Assembly (NCBI GenBank): GCA_029881255.1
Contig: JAOUMY010000001.1
Span: forward strand, 806,001 to 870,000
Origin: Gammaproteobacteria bacterium
GTDB lineage: Bacteria; Pseudomonadota; Gammaproteobacteria; S012-40
Length of the DNA stretch: 64,000 nucleotides
Direction: 5' to 3'
A program made the translations under genes and the position numbers. Under the pieces are notes generated by a model. The model ran no database searches and was not told where the DNA came from. It saw only the letters and a list, made by a program, of their open reading frames with translations. Shown one piece after another: positions 50,166-59,317 of the stretch (the stretch's first letter is position 1; each line of letters opens with the position of its first letter).

Positions 50166-51011
50166 GTGAGGATGTCAGCAGAAGAATTTCGGGCCTGGGA
50201 TAATAAGCGTATAACCTTGTTGGGGATGTCTGGTGTAGGTAAGACTCGCTTGGCAACGATGTTGCGAAGCAGTGATTGGTTTCACTTTTCTGGGGATTAC
50301 CGAATTGGGACTCGCTATCTGGATGAGCCGATACTCGACAATATTAAACAACAGGCAATGCAGGTTCCATTTCTGCGTGATCTTTTGAGATCTGATTCGA
50401 TCTATATTAGAAACAATATTACAGTTGATAATCTTCAGCCCGTCGCCAGTTTTTTAGGGAAGTTGGGTAATCCGGAGTTAGGAGGTTTGCCTCTAGAGGA
50501 ATTTAAACGGCGTCAACGACTGCATCACGTTGCGGAAGTCGCGGCTATGAAAGATGTTCCAGAATTCTTACGCAAAGCCCAGGAAATATACGGCTATAAA
50601 CATTTCATCAATGACGGTGGCGGTAGTGTATGTGAGCTTGATGATCAAAGTGTCATTGATGTACTTAGAGAGAATACCTTAGTCGTATACATAAAGGCGA
50701 CCAGGGATGATGAAAAAGAGCTTATTCGACGAGCAGAGAAGGCGCCAAAGCCACTGTATTATCGCGAAGCCTTTCTCGATGAACAATTAGCGGAGTTTCT
50801 AAAAGAGCGCTCTCTGGATTTCGTGGCGCAAATTGATCCGGATGATTTTGTCCGCTGGATGTTTCCACGTCTATTTTACGCGCGCATTCCTCGATATGAA
50901 GCCATTGCCGATAGCTATGGATATACCATTTCGACTAAAGAATTGGCAGGAGTGTCGGACGAAGCGAGTTTTATTGAATTGGTAGCGGATGTATTAGCGC
51001 GTAGCAAGTGA
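50166..51011 (+). CDS. P-loop ATPase of unknown function, next to metA
   Basis: 281 residues, GTG start eight bases after AGAAGG. Walker A is GMSGVGKT (20-27), followed by a shared-fold core (FHFSGDYRIGTRYLDEP). A later hydrophobic strand TLVVYIKATRDDEKELIRR may be a second conserved segment. I do not know its function. In related bacteria an ATPase-like gene is often next to metA, and here it lies 15 bases before it, so a link to methionine synthesis is likely but unproved. Confidence 0.8.
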   Translation: MRMSAEEFRAWDNKRITLLGMSGVGKTRLATMLRSSDWFHFSGDYRIGTRYLDEPILDNIKQQAMQVPFLRDLLRSDSIYIRNNITVDNLQPVASFLGKLGNPELGGLPLEEFKRRQRLHHVAEVAAMKDVPEFLRKAQEIYGYKHFINDGGGSVCELDDQSVIDVLRENTLVVYIKATRDDEKELIRRAEKAPKPLYYREAFLDEQLAEFLKERSLDFVAQIDPDDFVRWMFPRLFYARIPRYEAIADSYGYTISTKELAGVSDEASFIELVADVLARSK

Positions 51012-51026
51012 TAGGAACGGAAAATT

Positions 51027-52103
51027 ATGCCATTAGTCGCGCATTCTAATTTGCCTAGTTTTGATCGCTTACGTTGCGATGGTGAGATAATCATGTCGCC
51101 TGAACGCGCACGTATGCAGGACATTCGTGAGATTCATATTGGCCTGTTAAATATGATGCCCGATGCTGCATTGTCAGCAACAGAGCGTCAGTTTTTTCGT
51201 CTGATCGGGGGAAGTAATCACGTTGTCCAGTTTTATGTGCACCCTTTTTCGCTAAAGGAAATTGATCGTTCAAGTGAAGGGCAAGCCTATATAGATCAAT
51301 ACTACGAATCTTTCGATGACATAAAACGCGAAGGATTGGATGGCTTGATTATCACTGGCGCCAACGTAACTAAGCCGGATCTGTCTGCAGAAGCGTTTTG
51401 GGAGCCTTTGAGTGAGATTATGTCGTGGGCTTATGACAATGTGACCTCGACCTTGTGTTCGTGTTTGACCACCCATGCGGTTATGCAATTTCGTTATGGA
51501 CAAGTGCGTAGACGCTTATCGGAAAAACGCTGGGGTGTTTTTCCTCATCGGGTTATTGATCGTTTGCATCCATTGGTAACCGGTGTTAATACACGATTCG
51601 ACGTGCCCCATTCTCGTTTTAATGAAATTACACGAGAGCAATTCGAACAGTCGGGTCTGAATGTATTGGTTGAAAGCGAAGAAGCGGGGGTGCACCTGGC
51701 CGTGAGTGAGGACGGTTTTCGGACTGTTTTCTTCCAAGGTCACCCAGAATATGACACGATTAGCTTGCTAAAAGAGTACAAGAGAGAAGTGAAGCGATAT
51801 TTTGTGGGTGACTTGGATGAGTATCCGCCTGTACCGCGTCACTATTTTTCAAAGCAGGTAAAAGCAGTAGCGGATGAATTTCGTGCGATGGTAGAAAACG
51901 CCAAGCGCAAGAAATTGCAGTTTCCCGATTTTCCAGAACAATTTATTGAGGCTACTCTTGATAATACCTGGCGAGATACCGCTGAGGCAGTGATTAATAA
52001 TTGGGTAGGTAAGATATATCAGCTTACCAACCAGAATCGGCTATTGCCTTTTATGGAAGGCGTTGACCCGGCGAATCCGCTAGGCTTGGAAAGAAAAAAG
52101 TAA
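51027..52103 (+). CDS. metA: homoserine O-acyltransferase (MetA family)
   Basis: 358 residues; the first committed step of methionine synthesis, moving a succinyl or acetyl group to homoserine. Seen: IGLLNMMPDAALSATERQF and the catalytic Cys146 in TLCSCLTTHA, the position of CWAVQA in E. coli MetA, plus FFQGHPEYD. The substitution of CLTTHA for CWAVQA marks a distinct MetA subgroup, and acyl donor (succinyl or acetyl) cannot be decided by sequence here. Works with metH at 14861-18553. Co-directional with the preceding ATPase gene. Confidence 0.93.
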   Translation: MPLVAHSNLPSFDRLRCDGEIIMSPERARMQDIREIHIGLLNMMPDAALSATERQFFRLIGGSNHVVQFYVHPFSLKEIDRSSEGQAYIDQYYESFDDIKREGLDGLIITGANVTKPDLSAEAFWEPLSEIMSWAYDNVTSTLCSCLTTHAVMQFRYGQVRRRLSEKRWGVFPHRVIDRLHPLVTGVNTRFDVPHSRFNEITREQFEQSGLNVLVESEEAGVHLAVSEDGFRTVFFQGHPEYDTISLLKEYKREVKRYFVGDLDEYPPVPRHYFSKQVKAVADEFRAMVENAKRKKLQFPDFPEQFIEATLDNTWRDTAEAVINNWVGKIYQLTNQNRLLPFMEGVDPANPLGLERKK

Positions 52104-52126
52104 TCATATATAGCGAGTGAAGTGAA

Positions 52127-52330
52127 ATGAAAGATATCAAGAATCTGGTAATTTACGGTGGGGGATCATTCTTAGTGATACTACTGGTCGTTGCATTGGC
52201 GTCCAGTAATGTTATTTCCTCAAGTACAGTTGGGTATATCTCAATTCTGGTAGTGATCGTTTTGCCGGTAGTTTTTAGCGTTTTTCTTGCTAAGAAAGAA
52301 CGAAGTAAACAGGCTCGGGATACAAAGTAA
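52127..52330 (+). CDS. small two-helix membrane protein
   Basis: 67 residues with two hydrophobic segments (about 13-31 and 36-54) and a basic tail (KKERSKQARDTK). It starts 23 bases after metA with a GTGAAGTGAA ribosome-site-like lead and is ended by a strong terminator, so it is probably the last gene of the ATPase-metA unit. No family recognised. Confidence 0.6.
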   Translation: MKDIKNLVIYGGGSFLVILLVVALASSNVISSSTVGYISILVVIVLPVVFSVFLAKKERSKQARDTK

Positions 52331-52340
52331 GTGATGTGGC

Positions 52341-52371
52341 AAAAAAGGGCGCGATTACGCGCCCTTTTTTA
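52341..52371. terminator. bidirectional terminator after metA unit
   Basis: Stem GGGCGCG / CGCGCCC (52348-52354, 52359-52364 region) with AAAAAA before and TTTTTT after, so it can stop both converging transcripts. Confidence 0.9.
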
Positions 52372-52386
52372 TGTTTAGCCATGTGT

Positions 52387-52938
52387 CTAGTTGCTGGCAA
52401 AACTAAACACGGCGCGGCGGTTTTTGCTCCAGAATTGCTCGGAATGTCCATCTTGTTCGGGGCGTTCTTCACCATAGCTTACAGTTTTGACCTGCTGTTT
52501 GGATACGCCTTTCAGCTCTAGCAGTTGCTTGATACTGTGCGCGCGTTTTTCCCCTAGCGCCATGTTGTATTCACGAGTGCCTCTTTCATCAGCATGGCCT
52601 TCCAATACCACCGCGATATCCGGATTGTTCATCAGATATTGCGCTTGACGATCTACGATGCGTTTTGCGGCATCGGAAAGATCGCTTGAATTAAATTCAA
52701 AATAAATGACATTTTTTCCACCTTCGTCAATGGTGTTTGCACTAGAAGATGTTGATGCGACGGTGGAGTCTTCAGTGCTAATGTCCTGGCCACTGATGGT
52801 TTCCTGCGTGGCTGCGTTACCTTGAACAGCTGTATTGCTGTCATCGGGTGTCTTGGATCCACCTTTTGACGTACAAGCACTGGTGACAAAAATTGTGGTC
52901 AGACTGAGTAATATCAAAATCGACTTTAGGTGAGTCAT
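52387..52938 (-). CDS. OmpA-domain lipoprotein, Pal-like
   Basis: 183 residues. Lipoprotein signal TSAC (Cys22), a Ser/Thr-rich linker (~25-70), and an OmpA-type peptidoglycan-binding domain (VIYFEFNSSDL, GHADERGTREYNMALGEKRA, SYGEERP). It has Pal features, but no tolQRAB or cpoB genes accompany it, so it is either a Pal paralogue or pal in an unusual place. Anchors outer membrane to peptidoglycan. Confidence 0.88.
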   Translation of the reverse strand: MTHLKSILILLSLTTIFVTSACTSKGGSKTPDDSNTAVQGNAATQETISGQDISTEDSTVASTSSSANTIDEGGKNVIYFEFNSSDLSDAAKRIVDRQAQYLMNNPDIAVVLEGHADERGTREYNMALGEKRAHSIKQLLELKGVSKQQVKTVSYGEERPEQDGHSEQFWSKNRRAVFSFASN

Positions 52939-53163
52939 GGCTATTCCCCTTTATCTCAATTATTAGCACTTACAGATTGAATCCTTACGCTCGCGGCAAA
53001 TATAGCATAGCGTACGGTAAAAATTAATTCACACGTGCTCATAAGAGACAACGTTTGCTATGTTTAACACATATAATGGGAAGACCATATAAAAAAACCA
53101 CGGTTCCAGTATGATATGGAAATGTGTGAATTTATTGACAAAATATGTATTGATTGGAGAGTG

Positions 53164-53451
53164 ATGATGAAAAAGTTCCATCTTTTTATTGCTTTTGCGA
53201 CATTGTCGCTGATTCTGGCTTGCACCGAAGAGCAGCAAAACAAAATCAGTCGGATCGGAGTAACCTGGTTGGAAGGAAATTATCGTGTCACTTTCGCAGA
53301 AGGTAACCACTTGAAGCAGTGGACGATCAAAGATAGCAAGGTAACGTCGGAGCCAGCAAAAGGATATTACTATTTCTGGGCCCAGGAGAATGGACGTACG
53401 ATCTACGTACAGACGCCGATTTCCAGAACGTATATTGAAGAAGTCAAATAG
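53164..53451 (+). CDS. small lipoprotein
   Basis: 95 residues from an ATG-ATG pair at 53164/53167, after TTGGAGAGTG. Lipoprotein signal ILAC (Cys20). The mature domain is beta-rich ([39 protein letters not shown]). No known family. Converges with the YkgJ-type gene and overlaps it by 8 bases. Confidence 0.7.
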   Translation: MMKKFHLFIAFATLSLILACTEEQQNKISRIGVTWLEGNYRVTFAEGNHLKQWTIKDSKVTSEPAKGYYYFWAQENGRTIYVQTPISRTYIEEVK

Positions 53452-53722
53452 TGTCGTCGTTGCGAGTCAGTTTTTCCAAGGTTCTCAGGTAATGCAATGC
53501 TTGCTCACGATTCTCACCGCATGTTTCTGGTGAAGGTTGGAAGCCGGCGCATACTACCGGACGACTTTGATGATGGAAAATTTGACAACGCATCTCCATA
53601 TCGAGATGAATGCAAGGGGTGTCAGCAGGCTTTCCGTGCGCCATTCCAGGTATCCGGGAGGTGATTGACGGCGCAATGCAACACGCGCCACAGCCTGAAC
53701 GGCAATCAAACTGACTTGTCAT
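53444..53722 (-). CDS. YkgJ-family cysteine-cluster protein
   Basis: 92 residues. The cysteine pattern ([25 protein letters not shown], then ETCGEN) is the family hallmark and probably binds a metal, perhaps zinc or iron. Function of the family is unknown. Confidence 0.88.
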   Translation of the reverse strand: MTSQFDCRSGCGACCIAPSITSRIPGMAHGKPADTPCIHLDMEMRCQIFHHQSRPVVCAGFQPSPETCGENREQALHYLRTLEKLTRNDDTI

Positions 53723-53746
53723 TAATTTGTTTAGTCTCTAGGGAAG

Positions 53747-54109
53747 TCAACTTTTCGCGGACTGATTTCGGTGTTTGGCACCTTCAGTTTGCAAGCGCGC
53801 AAAGGCATCGCGTATTGAGGCTAGCACAATTTGTTCTGGTATGGTCGCAGTTTCTGCGTATTTCCTGAGTAATTCAGTCATCTCACGAGCGACACGGCCA
53901 TATTCAGGGGCGTCGAATGTACCTGCAGAGCCAGCGATAGTATGAGTTAGGCGGAAAAGTTCTTGTACATCATGACTATTGCATTGCGACGAGCTAAGGC
54001 GGGCAATAAGCGCGTTGATGCTTTCGGCCTGTACTAGCATCTCCTTCCGATATGCCGACTTCAGTTCGTCTAGTCGTTGCTCAAAAATCTGTTTTGGAAT
54101 ACTACTCAT
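53747..54109 (-). CDS. HPt-domain protein
   Basis: 120 residues from the ATG at 54109, family start MSSIPKQIFEQRL. The histidine phosphotransfer helix is THTIAGSAGTFDAPEY, with the phospho-accepting His in LTHTIAGSAG. The rest is helical (EYGRVAREMTELLRKYAE). No histidine kinase or response regulator gene is nearby, so its relay partner is elsewhere. A longer frame to 54298 is not supported. Confidence 0.85.
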   Translation of the reverse strand: MSSIPKQIFEQRLDELKSAYRKEMLVQAESINALIARLSSSQCNSHDVQELFRLTHTIAGSAGTFDAPEYGRVAREMTELLRKYAETATIPEQIVLASIRDAFARLQTEGAKHRNQSAKS

Positions 54110-54453
54110 GGGTAAATAATCTAAATTGGTGAAAAAGTGTACGAAATATCGAGCAATTTGTATTTCCTTACTCACAATGCCTGATATCGGCTCGTATTCG
54201 TAAAACCTTGAAGTAGATTGTGGGAAATATGACGTTCGATTTAGAACGTCTTGTCTAAAGTAGGTCAATTTAATAAAGATTAGGTTTTTCGCAGCCAAAT
54301 ATTCGACAATACAGTTTGGCGAATTGACAGGCGAGGAAAAGATTCATATGAGCCATGTCGTCGATTGAGTATCGATGCACGGGAAATATTTAGGCAAAAC
54401 ATATATGCCGTTTAACCCTGGCTTATAATGTCTACCACAAAAGGGAGTTGTTG
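54110..54453. other. 344-base gap before the 54454 gene
   Basis: Low-complexity AT-rich DNA without a credible ORF. A TATAAT hexamer lies at 54424-54429, about 25 bases ahead of the 54454 ATG, and could be a -10 element; no matching -35 box was found. Nothing else recognised. Confidence 0.4.
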
Positions 54454-55023
54454 ATGAAAACTAAAACAATTGTTCTGGCAGCGATTGTATTTTTTTGTTC
54501 TTTTTTGAGCTTGTCCGTTCAAGCGTTTGAAGTAAAGAATAGGCTCAGTTTGCGTATTAATCCGATTGGCTTAGTCGGTGCTGTGTTTAGCGGTGATGTG
54601 ATGTTGAAGGTATGGCCACAGGTGGCTGTTGGTCCAGTGTTCGCTTATCAGGATTTTGACTTTTCGGGCGCCTCAAGCAAGCTGCTGGGAACAGGTATGC
54701 GTATCGAATGGTATTTTGACGAAGCATTACAGAACGGTGGCTATGTTGGTTTGTTGTCTACATACGCACAAACCGAAAACTCAATTACGGAACAAGCCAA
54801 GCGCTATTCGAGAGCGGGTAGGGACTTGCGAATTGTTGGCATGATTGGCTATTTATGGCGTTGGGATAATGTGACATTTAATTTAGGAATTGGCGGTGGC
54901 TACACGTCTTTTGGAAACCCGGACTTGATTGCAGATGACGGCGCAGTATTTGACATGCCAATTAAGTTTCCAGATTCCCATGTTGCGGTAAATATGGATA
55001 TCAGTCTTGGTTGGGTGTTTTAG
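54454..55023 (+). CDS. exported beta-barrel-like protein
   Basis: 189 residues from the ATG at 54454, six bases after AAGGGAG. Signal peptide ends SVQAFE. The mature part alternates aromatic and glycine strands (LRINPIGLVGAVFSGDVMLK, VGMIGYLWRWDNVTFNLGIG, GGYTSFGNPD, and a C-terminal LGWVF), as expected for an outer-membrane barrel of the OmpW/DUF-type. No named family assigned. Confidence 0.7.
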   Translation: MKTKTIVLAAIVFFCSFLSLSVQAFEVKNRLSLRINPIGLVGAVFSGDVMLKVWPQVAVGPVFAYQDFDFSGASSKLLGTGMRIEWYFDEALQNGGYVGLLSTYAQTENSITEQAKRYSRAGRDLRIVGMIGYLWRWDNVTFNLGIGGGYTSFGNPDLIADDGAVFDMPIKFPDSHVAVNMDISLGWVF

Positions 55024-55662
55024 CGCGAGAGAATATGTTAACTGCGCACTTGTTTTATCGTAAGTCAGTAAATAGAACGTAATTCTGTTTGATGGCTATC
55101 GGCTTCGCTGAGATGGGTGCGTACTAGCTCTGCAGGCATCGTTTTTTAGGCTGTGTTTTTATCCGCGTTGTAGATAAACAAGCAATCTTCAGGTTTTGTT
55201 TTACATATAGTGTCACGACTTGAAGGTAATACCTTTAACCGTTCAACATAGCATCCTGTAGTGATAAATGTTTATCCTGCCGGGAGTATTCTGCTTTTTC
55301 TGTTGTCTGACACCGCTAGTGTCTCAGATGCAGATGTGATGACTCCAGATTTTAAGGGATGAGCAGCGACAGTGTTTGATGCTCCTCGTATTTTGGAAAC
55401 AGTCTATGCTTTAAAGGCGGGGTTTATGGAATATAACCATTTCCGAGATCAGTTTGGGAAAGCGCAATGCAGTTAACTGTATGTGTCAACAAGTCGTGCT
55501 TCAATTTGTCATTTGAAATATTAAGTAGATTGGTTTTAACTCATTGAATAGTTAATTGAAAGTATTGGCTTCTAAAAGTTGGATGTTGATGCTAAGAGCA
55601 GGTTAAGTGGTATCGTGTATACATTGCCATCTTGCAGTAAAAAGTGTTAAAAGGTCTTGATA
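55024..55662. other. 639-base gap with a stop-broken frame
   Basis: No intact gene. One frame (55261-55476) reads through about 70 codons, interrupted once by TGA at 55360-55362, starting with GTG and containing AVYALKAGFMEYNHFRDQ-like words only after the stop. It could be an eroded gene or chance. The rest is AT-rich and featureless. Confidence 0.35.
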
Positions 55663-56619
55663 ATGAAAAAGGATTTGTGGCTGCTATTAGGGCTTTTATA
55701 TGCGTTTACATCGACGTCTGTACGCGCATCACCTGTAGTATTGGATTCCGAGTTCTTAGCTCCCGGTGAGAGCGGGGTATCTTTCGAATATTTGCTCTTT
55801 TCTTCCAAGGCTGACGGCTTTTTCTCAACCAGTCTTATATCTGCTGTTTATAAAAGTGAATTGCTCCGTAACGCGGCTATAGCTCGATATCAATTGGGTA
55901 TCGGTGATGCAGTTAATGTCACCGCTGCAATCCCATACCAGATTTTTGTTCATCAGAATGAATCATTGGAAAACAAACTCAAAAGAGTTGAATATCGTGT
56001 GACCGGCAAAGGTTTCATGGATCCCTCTATTAGAATTAAAGCCAGACTGGCCAATAAAAAGTTATTGAGCATATCCAGCTTTGCATCGGTCAGCATTCCT
56101 GTTGCCGACGACACAATCGCGATTGCAGAAATTAAAGAGGATGATGTAATCATTCAAAATGGAAAACCAGGTGCAGCCGGTCAAGGAAATATTGATTTGG
56201 ATGCAGGCTTTTTTCTATTGTCCAAGCTCAATCATTGGCTCAAGGTGCAAACTGTCCTTTCCTATAATTATTCTGCAAGCAAATTGAGCGGTGGAGCTAA
56301 GGTTGACCAAGGTGATTCTCTGAATTTTTCTCTGACTAGTCTGATGAATATAAAGAGTTGGTTGGCGTTATCCGTTGAGGGAAGGGCAGGACACCAGTTT
56401 GAGGGAAATAGCGGTAGTTTAATATCATTGTCATCGCAATTTGTCGGCGTCTCAGCAGGATTGCATTTACGACCGTTCAAGAATTTACTGATTGGTATCC
56501 AAGGGGGATATGGTCGTGTTTTGGGATTGAGGCGCGTTGATCAGGCAAACGATCTGAGTTACCGTATAGATAATTCAGTTGCCCCAGCCGGTGGCTTTAG
56601 AATCTCGCACAGTTTCTAA
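55663..56619 (+). CDS. exported outer-membrane beta-barrel protein
   Basis: 318 residues from the ATG at 55663. Signal peptide ends VRASPV. The body is a strand-rich barrel with repeats of aromatic-alternate pattern (VSFEYLLFSSKADGFFSTS, GDAVNVTAAIPYQIFV, ISSFASVSIPV, LKVQTVLSYNYSASK) and a terminal Phe (RISHSF), as for outer-membrane proteins. It resembles phenol-degradation MetA-type or other transport barrels, but this is not a named match. Possibly paired with the 54454 gene. Confidence 0.75.
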   Translation: MKKDLWLLLGLLYAFTSTSVRASPVVLDSEFLAPGESGVSFEYLLFSSKADGFFSTSLISAVYKSELLRNAAIARYQLGIGDAVNVTAAIPYQIFVHQNESLENKLKRVEYRVTGKGFMDPSIRIKARLANKKLLSISSFASVSIPVADDTIAIAEIKEDDVIIQNGKPGAAGQGNIDLDAGFFLLSKLNHWLKVQTVLSYNYSASKLSGGAKVDQGDSLNFSLTSLMNIKSWLALSVEGRAGHQFEGNSGSLISLSSQFVGVSAGLHLRPFKNLLIGIQGGYGRVLGLRRVDQANDLSYRIDNSVAPAGGFRISHSF

Positions 56620-56652
56620 TAAACTTCGAGACAAACATGCAGAAGTTTAAAT

Positions 56653-56729
56653 TGGTGGCTATGCCCTGATTCGAACAGGGGACCCCATCATTATGAGTGA
56701 TGTGCTCTAACCAGCTGAGCTACATAGCC
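56653..56729 (-). tRNA. tRNA-Met (CAT), elongator type
   Basis: 77 nt on the minus strand with encoded CCA. Acceptor GGCTATG pairs with CATAGCC; anticodon loop CTCATAA gives CAT; T-loop GTTCGAA present. The perfect first acceptor pair fits elongator, not initiator, tRNA-Met. Confidence 0.95.
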
Positions 56730-56818
56730 ACGCGAGGAAGGCGAATTTTGCGGATTTAGGCCCTGTTTGTCAAGGACAGGGGGGTGTTACTTCCCGTCAC
56801 ACTATAAGGTACTGATAA

Positions 56819-57910
56819 TCAGACATTAAAACGGAAGTGCATTACATCGCCGTCCTGAACAATATATTCTTTGCCTTCCAAACGCCATTTTCCAGCCTCT
56901 TTTGCACCCGCTTCACCTTTTAGTTGTACGTAATCGTTGTAGGCGATTACTTCAGCACGGATGAAGCCTTTCTCGAAGTCTGTATGGATGACGCCAGCAG
57001 CCTGAGGGGCTGTGGAGCCTATCTTGATCGTCCAGGCGCGGACTTCTTTTACGCCAGCGGTGAAATAGGTCTGAAGCCCAAGTAGTTTATAGCCTGCGCG
57101 GATTACCCGGTTCAGACCTGGCTCTTCCAGTCCCAGGTCAGAGAGAAACTCACCTTTCTCGGCATCATCCAGTTCTGCAATCTCGGCCTCGATAGCAGCG
57201 CAGACAGGCACAATCTCGGCCCCCTCTTTCTGTGCCAATTCGCTTACAGCGTCCAGCAGGGGATTATTGGTGAAGCCGTCGTCAGTTACGTTGGCGATAT
57301 ACATAGTGGGTTTGATGGTCAGCAGATGAAGTTCCCTGATCAAAGCCAATTCGTCATCATTCAATGCCATTGCCCGAACTGGCTGGCCGCTATCAAGATG
57401 CTCTCGAACCCGGTCGAGCAAGTTCTTTTGCGCGATGGCTTCCTTGTTACCACTCTTGGCATTCTTGGCGGCACGTAGAATCGCCTTCTCCACGGTTTCG
57501 AGGTCTGCTAATGCTAGCTCAGTATTGATAACGTCAATATCGCGCAACGGATCGACGCTACCGGATACGTGAGTAATGTCATCGTCGATAAAGCAGCGAA
57601 CCACGTGTGCAATTGCATTGGTTTCGCGGATGTTGGCGAGAAATTTATTGCCCAGGCCTTCACCCTTGGATGCCCCTTCGACCAGGCCTGCGATATCTAC
57701 AAACTCCATCGTGGCGGGAATCGTCTTTTGCGGTTTCACGATTTCGATTAAAGGGTTGAGTCTATAGTCTGGAACGGAAACAATTCCGACATTGGGTTCT
57801 ATAGTACAGAAGGGATAGTTGGCAGACTCGATACCGGCCTTGGTGAGGGCGTTGAATAGAGTGGATTTGCCTACATTAGGAAGTCCAACGATGCCGCATT
57901 TAAAGCCCAT
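56819..57910 (-). CDS. ychF: ribosome-binding ATPase YchF
   Basis: Obg-related P-loop NTPase, 363 residues. G1 motif [40 protein letters not shown]-terminal TGS domain with TFFTAG-type beta-grasp ([24 protein letters not shown]). Follows pth, as in the conserved lolB-ispE-prs-rplY-pth-ychF block. Confidence 0.97.
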   Translation of the reverse strand: MGFKCGIVGLPNVGKSTLFNALTKAGIESANYPFCTIEPNVGIVSVPDYRLNPLIEIVKPQKTIPATMEFVDIAGLVEGASKGEGLGNKFLANIRETNAIAHVVRCFIDDDITHVSGSVDPLRDIDVINTELALADLETVEKAILRAAKNAKSGNKEAIAQKNLLDRVREHLDSGQPVRAMALNDDELALIRELHLLTIKPTMYIANVTDDGFTNNPLLDAVSELAQKEGAEIVPVCAAIEAEIAELDDAEKGEFLSDLGLEEPGLNRVIRAGYKLLGLQTYFTAGVKEVRAWTIKIGSTAPQAAGVIHTDFEKGFIRAEVIAYNDYVQLKGEAGAKEAGKWRLEGKEYIVQDGDVMHFRFNV

Positions 57911-57921
57911 ATCCAGTTTCC

Positions 57922-58515
57922 TTATCTTAATGTGTTGTTGCTGTGAAGTTTATTAGTCGCCTTCTGGATTTCACCAGCGACCAGCTCTGGCAAAACGCGT
58001 ATCGCATCATCGAGTGAGCGATCAATTAATTCACGTTCGCCTTGAGGTGTCCGGCCTAGTACGTGTCCCGTAACTTGTTCACGATGTCCCGGGTGGCCAA
58101 CGCCGATACGCAAACGTAAAAATTCTTTATTGTTTCCCATGCGCGCAATGATATCGCGCAGACCATTGTGGCCGCCATGGCCACCACCGAGCTTCAGTCT
58201 GACGATCCCAGGTTCGAAATCGAGCTCGTCATGAGCAATCAGCATGGCGCAAAGCGGTAATTTATAAAAGGTAGCGACGGCGGCAACGCTTTGTCCACTA
58301 CGATTCATAAAAGTAGTAGGTTTGAGCAAGAAGATCTTTTCCCCCTGCGCGTTGAATTGCGCAAGTTCGCCAAAGAATTTACTTTCTGGTTTGAAAGACA
58401 CGCCATGCGCGCGAGCGATTTCGTCTACGAACCAAAAACCCGCATTGTGTCGCGTTGTCTCGTATTCTTTACCGGGGTTACCCAGTCCAACGATAAGTGT
58501 AATAGGATCAGCCAT
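57922..58515 (-). CDS. pth: peptidyl-tRNA hydrolase
   Basis: Releases tRNA from peptidyl-tRNA. 197 residues from the ATG at 58515. Seen: [20 protein letters not shown] with the catalytic His23, the FMNRSGQSV loop, and [10 protein letters not shown]. It ends 11 bases before ychF. Upstream rplY has its own terminator, so pth may need its own promoter in the gap or readthrough. Confidence 0.97.
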   Translation of the reverse strand: MADPITLIVGLGNPGKEYETTRHNAGFWFVDEIARAHGVSFKPESKFFGELAQFNAQGEKIFLLKPTTFMNRSGQSVAAVATFYKLPLCAMLIAHDELDFEPGIVRLKLGGGHGGHNGLRDIIARMGNNKEFLRLRIGVGHPGHREQVTGHVLGRTPQGERELIDRSLDDAIRVLPELVAGEIQKATNKLHSNNTLR

Positions 58516-58534
58516 GGCGCGTATTCTACAACGA

Positions 58535-58570
58535 AAAACGCCCCACACGCGTTGGCATGTGGGGCGTTTT
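58535..58570 (-). terminator. terminator after rplY
   Basis: 13-bp perfect stem AAAACGCCCCACA / TGTGGGGCGTTTT (58535-58547, 58558-58570) followed on the minus strand by TTTTTCG. It starts 16 bases after rplY. Confidence 0.85.
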
Positions 58571-58585
58571 CAACTGAAGTGGATA

Positions 58586-59224
58586 TTATTCTCCGCCTTC
58601 CTCTGTTGCAGCGGCGCCTTCGCCGCTGGCGGCTGCGTCGTCACTGCCCTTCTTCTTGTGGATAGATACAACAGGTAGGTCATGGTCTGCGCCATGGCTA
58701 AGTTGTACTGACTCCACGCCAGAAGGTAGTTTCAGGTCGCTAATGTGTAGTGTTTGCTCAAGGCTCAGGCCGGAAACATCGACTTCAATGAATTCTGGGA
58801 GGTCTTTCGCCAAACAGATGATTTCCAGGTCAGACATATTGTGAGAAATCAGTCCGCCTTCCTTAACACCAATCGCAGATTCTTCGCCAGTGAAATGCAA
58901 AGGCACATGCATGTGCAGTTTTTCTTTTTCATTGACGCGTTGAAGGTCGAGATGCAGGGCCTTAGGTTTGAAAGCGTGGCGCTGAACATCCTTCAATACT
59001 GCTTTGGTTGGTTTGCCATCAATCTTGATCGTCAGAACCGAAGCATAGAATGCTTCGTTTTCAAGCGACTTGATGACATCGTCATGGTTAAGTGTCAGAG
59101 AGACAGGATCTACTCCACCGCCGTACATAACGGCAGGTACTTTATTGGCGTGACGCAGGCGGCGGCTCGCACCTTTCCCCACATCGTCACGCGATTGTGC
59201 TTCTAGAACAAAGTTCGTGCTCAT
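58586..59224 (-). CDS. rplY: 50S ribosomal protein L25/general stress protein CTC
   Basis: 5S rRNA-binding ribosomal protein, 212 residues, the long form with a C-terminal CTC (TL5) domain: FVLEAQSRDDVGKGASRRLR at the N-terminus, then VPLHFTGEESAIGVKEGG and LPEFIEVDVSGL. The C-terminal tail is acidic (SDDAAASGEGAAATEEGGE). Preceded by an inverted repeat (59267-59305) in the prs-rplY gap. Confidence 0.95.
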   Translation of the reverse strand: MSTNFVLEAQSRDDVGKGASRRLRHANKVPAVMYGGGVDPVSLTLNHDDVIKSLENEAFYASVLTIKIDGKPTKAVLKDVQRHAFKPKALHLDLQRVNEKEKLHMHVPLHFTGEESAIGVKEGGLISHNMSDLEIICLAKDLPEFIEVDVSGLSLEQTLHISDLKLPSGVESVQLSHGADHDLPVVSIHKKKGSDDAAASGEGAAATEEGGE

Positions 59225-59266
59225 GGTTTACTCCTCATTGCACTGGTTTAATCAGCCTCCCCCGCG

Positions 59267-59305
59267 ACCAGGTTCGGCGCATATTCGACAGCAGGAAAAC
59301 CTGGT
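59267..59305. promoter_or_regulatory. inverted repeat in the prs-rplY gap
   Basis: ACCAGGTT (59267-59274) and AACCTGGT (59298-59305) with a 23-base loop. No T-run follows on the minus strand, so it looks less like a terminator and more like a hairpin in the rplY leader. Function unproved. Confidence 0.35.
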
Positions 59306-59317
59306 GTCGGAATTCGT

